Assembly: GCF_002443255.2 (NCBI RefSeq)
Contig: NW_019211455.1
Span: 3,095,223 to 3,159,222 of the forward strand
Direction of reading: 5' to 3'
DNA from: Varroa destructor
Taxonomy: Eukaryota > Arthropoda > Arachnida > Mesostigmata > Varroidae
DNA length: 64,000 bases
Both the position numbers and the translations under genes were made by a program. Positions 62,301-64,000 of this stretch are shown here, in pieces (within the stretch, counting starts at the first letter, position 1; the number at the start of each line of letters is the position of its first letter). Below the pieces are notes generated by a model, which was given only the letters and a program-made list of their open reading frames with translations, was not told the DNA's origin and did not search any database.

Positions 62301-63965
62301 CTGTAATTAAAAGGAAAAAAATAAATAAAAGAATGAACGATGCGTTTTAGATAAATATCAACCGGTTGAATATAGGGTAGTAGAGCCACCGTATATGATA
62401 TAACGAATGCATCTAATGCCTACGAATTATCAGCGGTCCAGTATCATCGCAGACCTACAACTACAGTGTGATCTACACATTAGTCATTTGTTTTTCTTCT
62501 GCTGCAGTAAAAATAAGGGAGCTCTTCAATGCTGTGTGACAAATGGCAGACTTTTCACTTAGGTACTAATACTTGATCATGGAAAATCTGTATCTGGCAT
62601 AAAAACGACATTGGTAAAGGCATTTGAATTAGCTTTACCAATGTTGTTTGTTATTTTGATCAGGCTCGATACTTGCCGTAATGATGATGGTTAAGAAGAG
62701 CAATACGACTGTGTAGAGCAGTCCTTTTGAAAAGATGATGGCGTATCCGGAGGGGTCAATGTATGTCGTTTGGATAAGCCACGGCACCGCAAGACCAACT
62801 AGAATGTCGAAAACATTTGAGCCAAAGCAATTGGCAATCGCCATGTCTCCCTGCCCCTGTTTGGAGACCAACAGCGAGGCATATGCATCCGGTATTGAGG
62901 TTCCTGCGGCTAGAAACGTGATGCCTAGAAACGGGCCAAAAAAAATCGTACGACTGAGGAAAAATCTGTCCCACATTATATTTGCAATTGCAGAAACTAA
63001 AGACGGAGTGTCCTATGTAGCTTATACGCTGTTTCTTTTGTTTCCAGCCAACAAACACTGAGACGAGAAGATCCGTTTTATCAGTGACCGCTTTTTGCTA
63101 CCTGCTACAGTGAATTAATAGCGTTCTATCGTAAAGAAAAAATGGCGTCATCCAAACGTTCTACAAGGTTGCAGCTTTTCGATTTGAGTGAAAGTTCATC
63201 CGTGACTCGACAAGGACGAAGCTGTCAAGCGGAAAAGACCTACCCATGATAGAGTCGGGTATACCCATGGTAAAGCCAATTAGCGTGACCATCCAAACCA
63301 TCAGGTAAGAGAATATGGCAGTCCACCAGATCGACATGGCAAACGTGACGAGGAATACCTTACTACCGAGATTGCTCCTGCAATCCGGTATTGTGTACTC
63401 TAACGTAGCCAGTAGAGGAACGCGGATCCAGTATAAGACCTGATCCTTCATGCCGTTTTCCATTGGTGGTCGGATTCGCCAGTTGAACTTCTTGTTGCTG
63501 GTCATGATTATACTTTCACTGCAAATAATCAAATGACTTGAATTAGGTACATGTTTAATTTGTTGATATTCGCCGACTCACTTGTTTTTATACAACCGTA
63601 CAAAGTTAAACTTTTCAGTACATATTAGACGCAGTACGCTGTCTTGATTTTATTGTATGGAAAATAATGCCTTAGGGGAAGAACTGTATATTAGAGGTTA
63701 CCTTCGCGTGAACCTCCCATAGCCCTGTAGGGCTTTTCGGCGATTATGCATAACCCGTTTGACGGCTGCCCAGAACCGTGTCTTACGTCGAAAGTTCGGT
63801 TTACAGAGCATTATAAGAGCAGCTTCATAAAACGAGATGCAGGAATTAGTCGGGCCTCCGTAATTATTTTGCTTATCACCAGTCAAGGTATCCATCTCAC
63901 GACTTTGAACCGTATCAGAAAGACCAAACTTTGCCGCAACTATCAGATGAATCGTACGATTAAAT
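62145..63965 (-). CDS. K+-dependent Na+/Ca2+ exchanger, NCKX3/4-type, C-terminal half
   Basis: Four exons (63965-63702, 63518-63244, 62924-62677, 62300-62145) join in compatible phases to give 313 residues ending in TAG; the 5' half is off the right edge. NCKX proteins extrude Ca2+ with K+ in exchange for Na+ across the plasma membrane. The first exon begins in the large cytosolic loop (FNRTIH), then SFYEAALIML and PNFRRKTR match the loop of vertebrate SLC24A3. The second alpha repeat reads MGITFLAAGTSIPD then GDMAIANCFGSNVFDILVGL; the Asp of SNVFD is the residue linked to K+ dependence. The end, IEFNVFSHVNPPTC, matches the SLC24A3/4 C-terminus (IEFNVFTFVNLPMC type) rather than SLC24A1/2. About five membrane segments are visible. 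The loop lacks the long acidic stretch of vertebrate members. The exact member (3, 4 or 5-like; fly zydeco-like) cannot be fixed. Confidence 0.95.
62677..62924 (-). CDS. NCKX exon: alpha-2 repeat
   Basis: Acceptor is a T-rich tract ending GGCCCGTTTCTAG, so the exon starts at 62924 with GC completing the Gly codon. It encodes the ion-binding motifs GTSIPD and GSNVFD and a following membrane segment. The 3' end is ambiguous: 62677 if the intron begins with GC (GCAAGT), or 62673 if it begins with GT (GTATCG). Confidence 0.88.
63244..63518 (-). CDS. NCKX exon: loop end and first membrane segments of the second half
   Basis: Acceptor GATTATTTGCAG ends at 63519 and donor ATCATGG|GTAGGT follows 63244. 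It is 275 bases. The AG of the previous exon plus T here completes a Ser codon, and the final G joins the next exon to make Gly. It encodes VFLVTFAMSIWWTAIFSYLM and GFTMGIPDSIMG, standard NCKX sequence leading into the alpha-2 repeat. Confidence 0.92.
63702..63965 (-). CDS. NCKX exon: cytosolic loop
   Basis: Bounded by a very strong acceptor on the minus strand (a run of eight T, then GCAG, ending at 63966) and a donor CGAAG|GTAACC. It is 264 bases, entering with one base of a split codon and leaving with two. The readable frame stays open throughout. It encodes basic loop sequence including KPNFRRKTRFWAAVKRVM. Confidence 0.88.
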
Positions 63966-64000
63966 CTGCAAAAAAAATATATATAATTATTCGTACGTGA

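Noticed and set aside
62735..63061. Plus-strand 108-codon ORF over the NCKX exon
   Set aside because: It is the antisense shadow of the alpha-2 exon.

Overview
This is eukaryotic nuclear DNA, most likely from an arthropod. The window is AT-rich and gene-poor, and it carries many microsatellites ((AC)n, (TA)n, (CAG)n, (GTT)n). It also has a 100-base N scaffold gap, short spliced introns, two animal metabolic/transport genes and Tc1/mariner-type transposon debris. A mite or tick genome would fit, but nothing in the sequence fixes the species.

Three genes can be supported. (1) Positions 30244-31488 (+) hold a 414-residue, all-helical, repeat-like protein of unrecognised family, carried in one long exon with a possible splice acceptor just upstream. 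(2) Positions 52702-53739 (+) hold one large coding exon of galactose-1-phosphate uridylyltransferase (GALT, Leloir pathway). It keeps the nucleophilic HPH motif but appears to have lost most ligands of both metal sites described in the bacterial enzyme. (3) Positions 62145-63965 (-) hold the last four coding exons of a K+-dependent Na+/Ca2+ exchanger of the SLC24A3/4 (NCKX3/4) type; its 5' half lies beyond the right edge. The last NCKX intron is either GC-AG or uses a shifted GT-AG pair; both keep the frame and the same protein length.

Layout. 1-28744 has no gene I can defend (one weak 117-codon ORF at 6947-7300), with small hairpins, microsatellites and the N gap at 11201-11300. At 28745-29221 lies a long inverted repeat (arms about 94% identical, 149-base spacer) abutting a (CA)28 tract. 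The helical-repeat gene follows, then about 14 kb with no recognisable gene. At 45426-46190 is a dead Tc1/mariner-type transposase, with a second, antiparallel transposase tail at 46440-46530. After about 6 kb of repeat-bearing intergenic DNA comes GALT, then about 8.4 kb without coding signal, then NCKX.

The genes do not form a pathway: GALT is a sugar enzyme and NCKX an ion exchanger. I found no convincing tRNA, rRNA, snRNA or CRISPR. The candidates most worth a second look are the long inverted repeat, the apparently metal-site-less GALT, the GC-AG candidate intron, and the unidentified helical-repeat protein.
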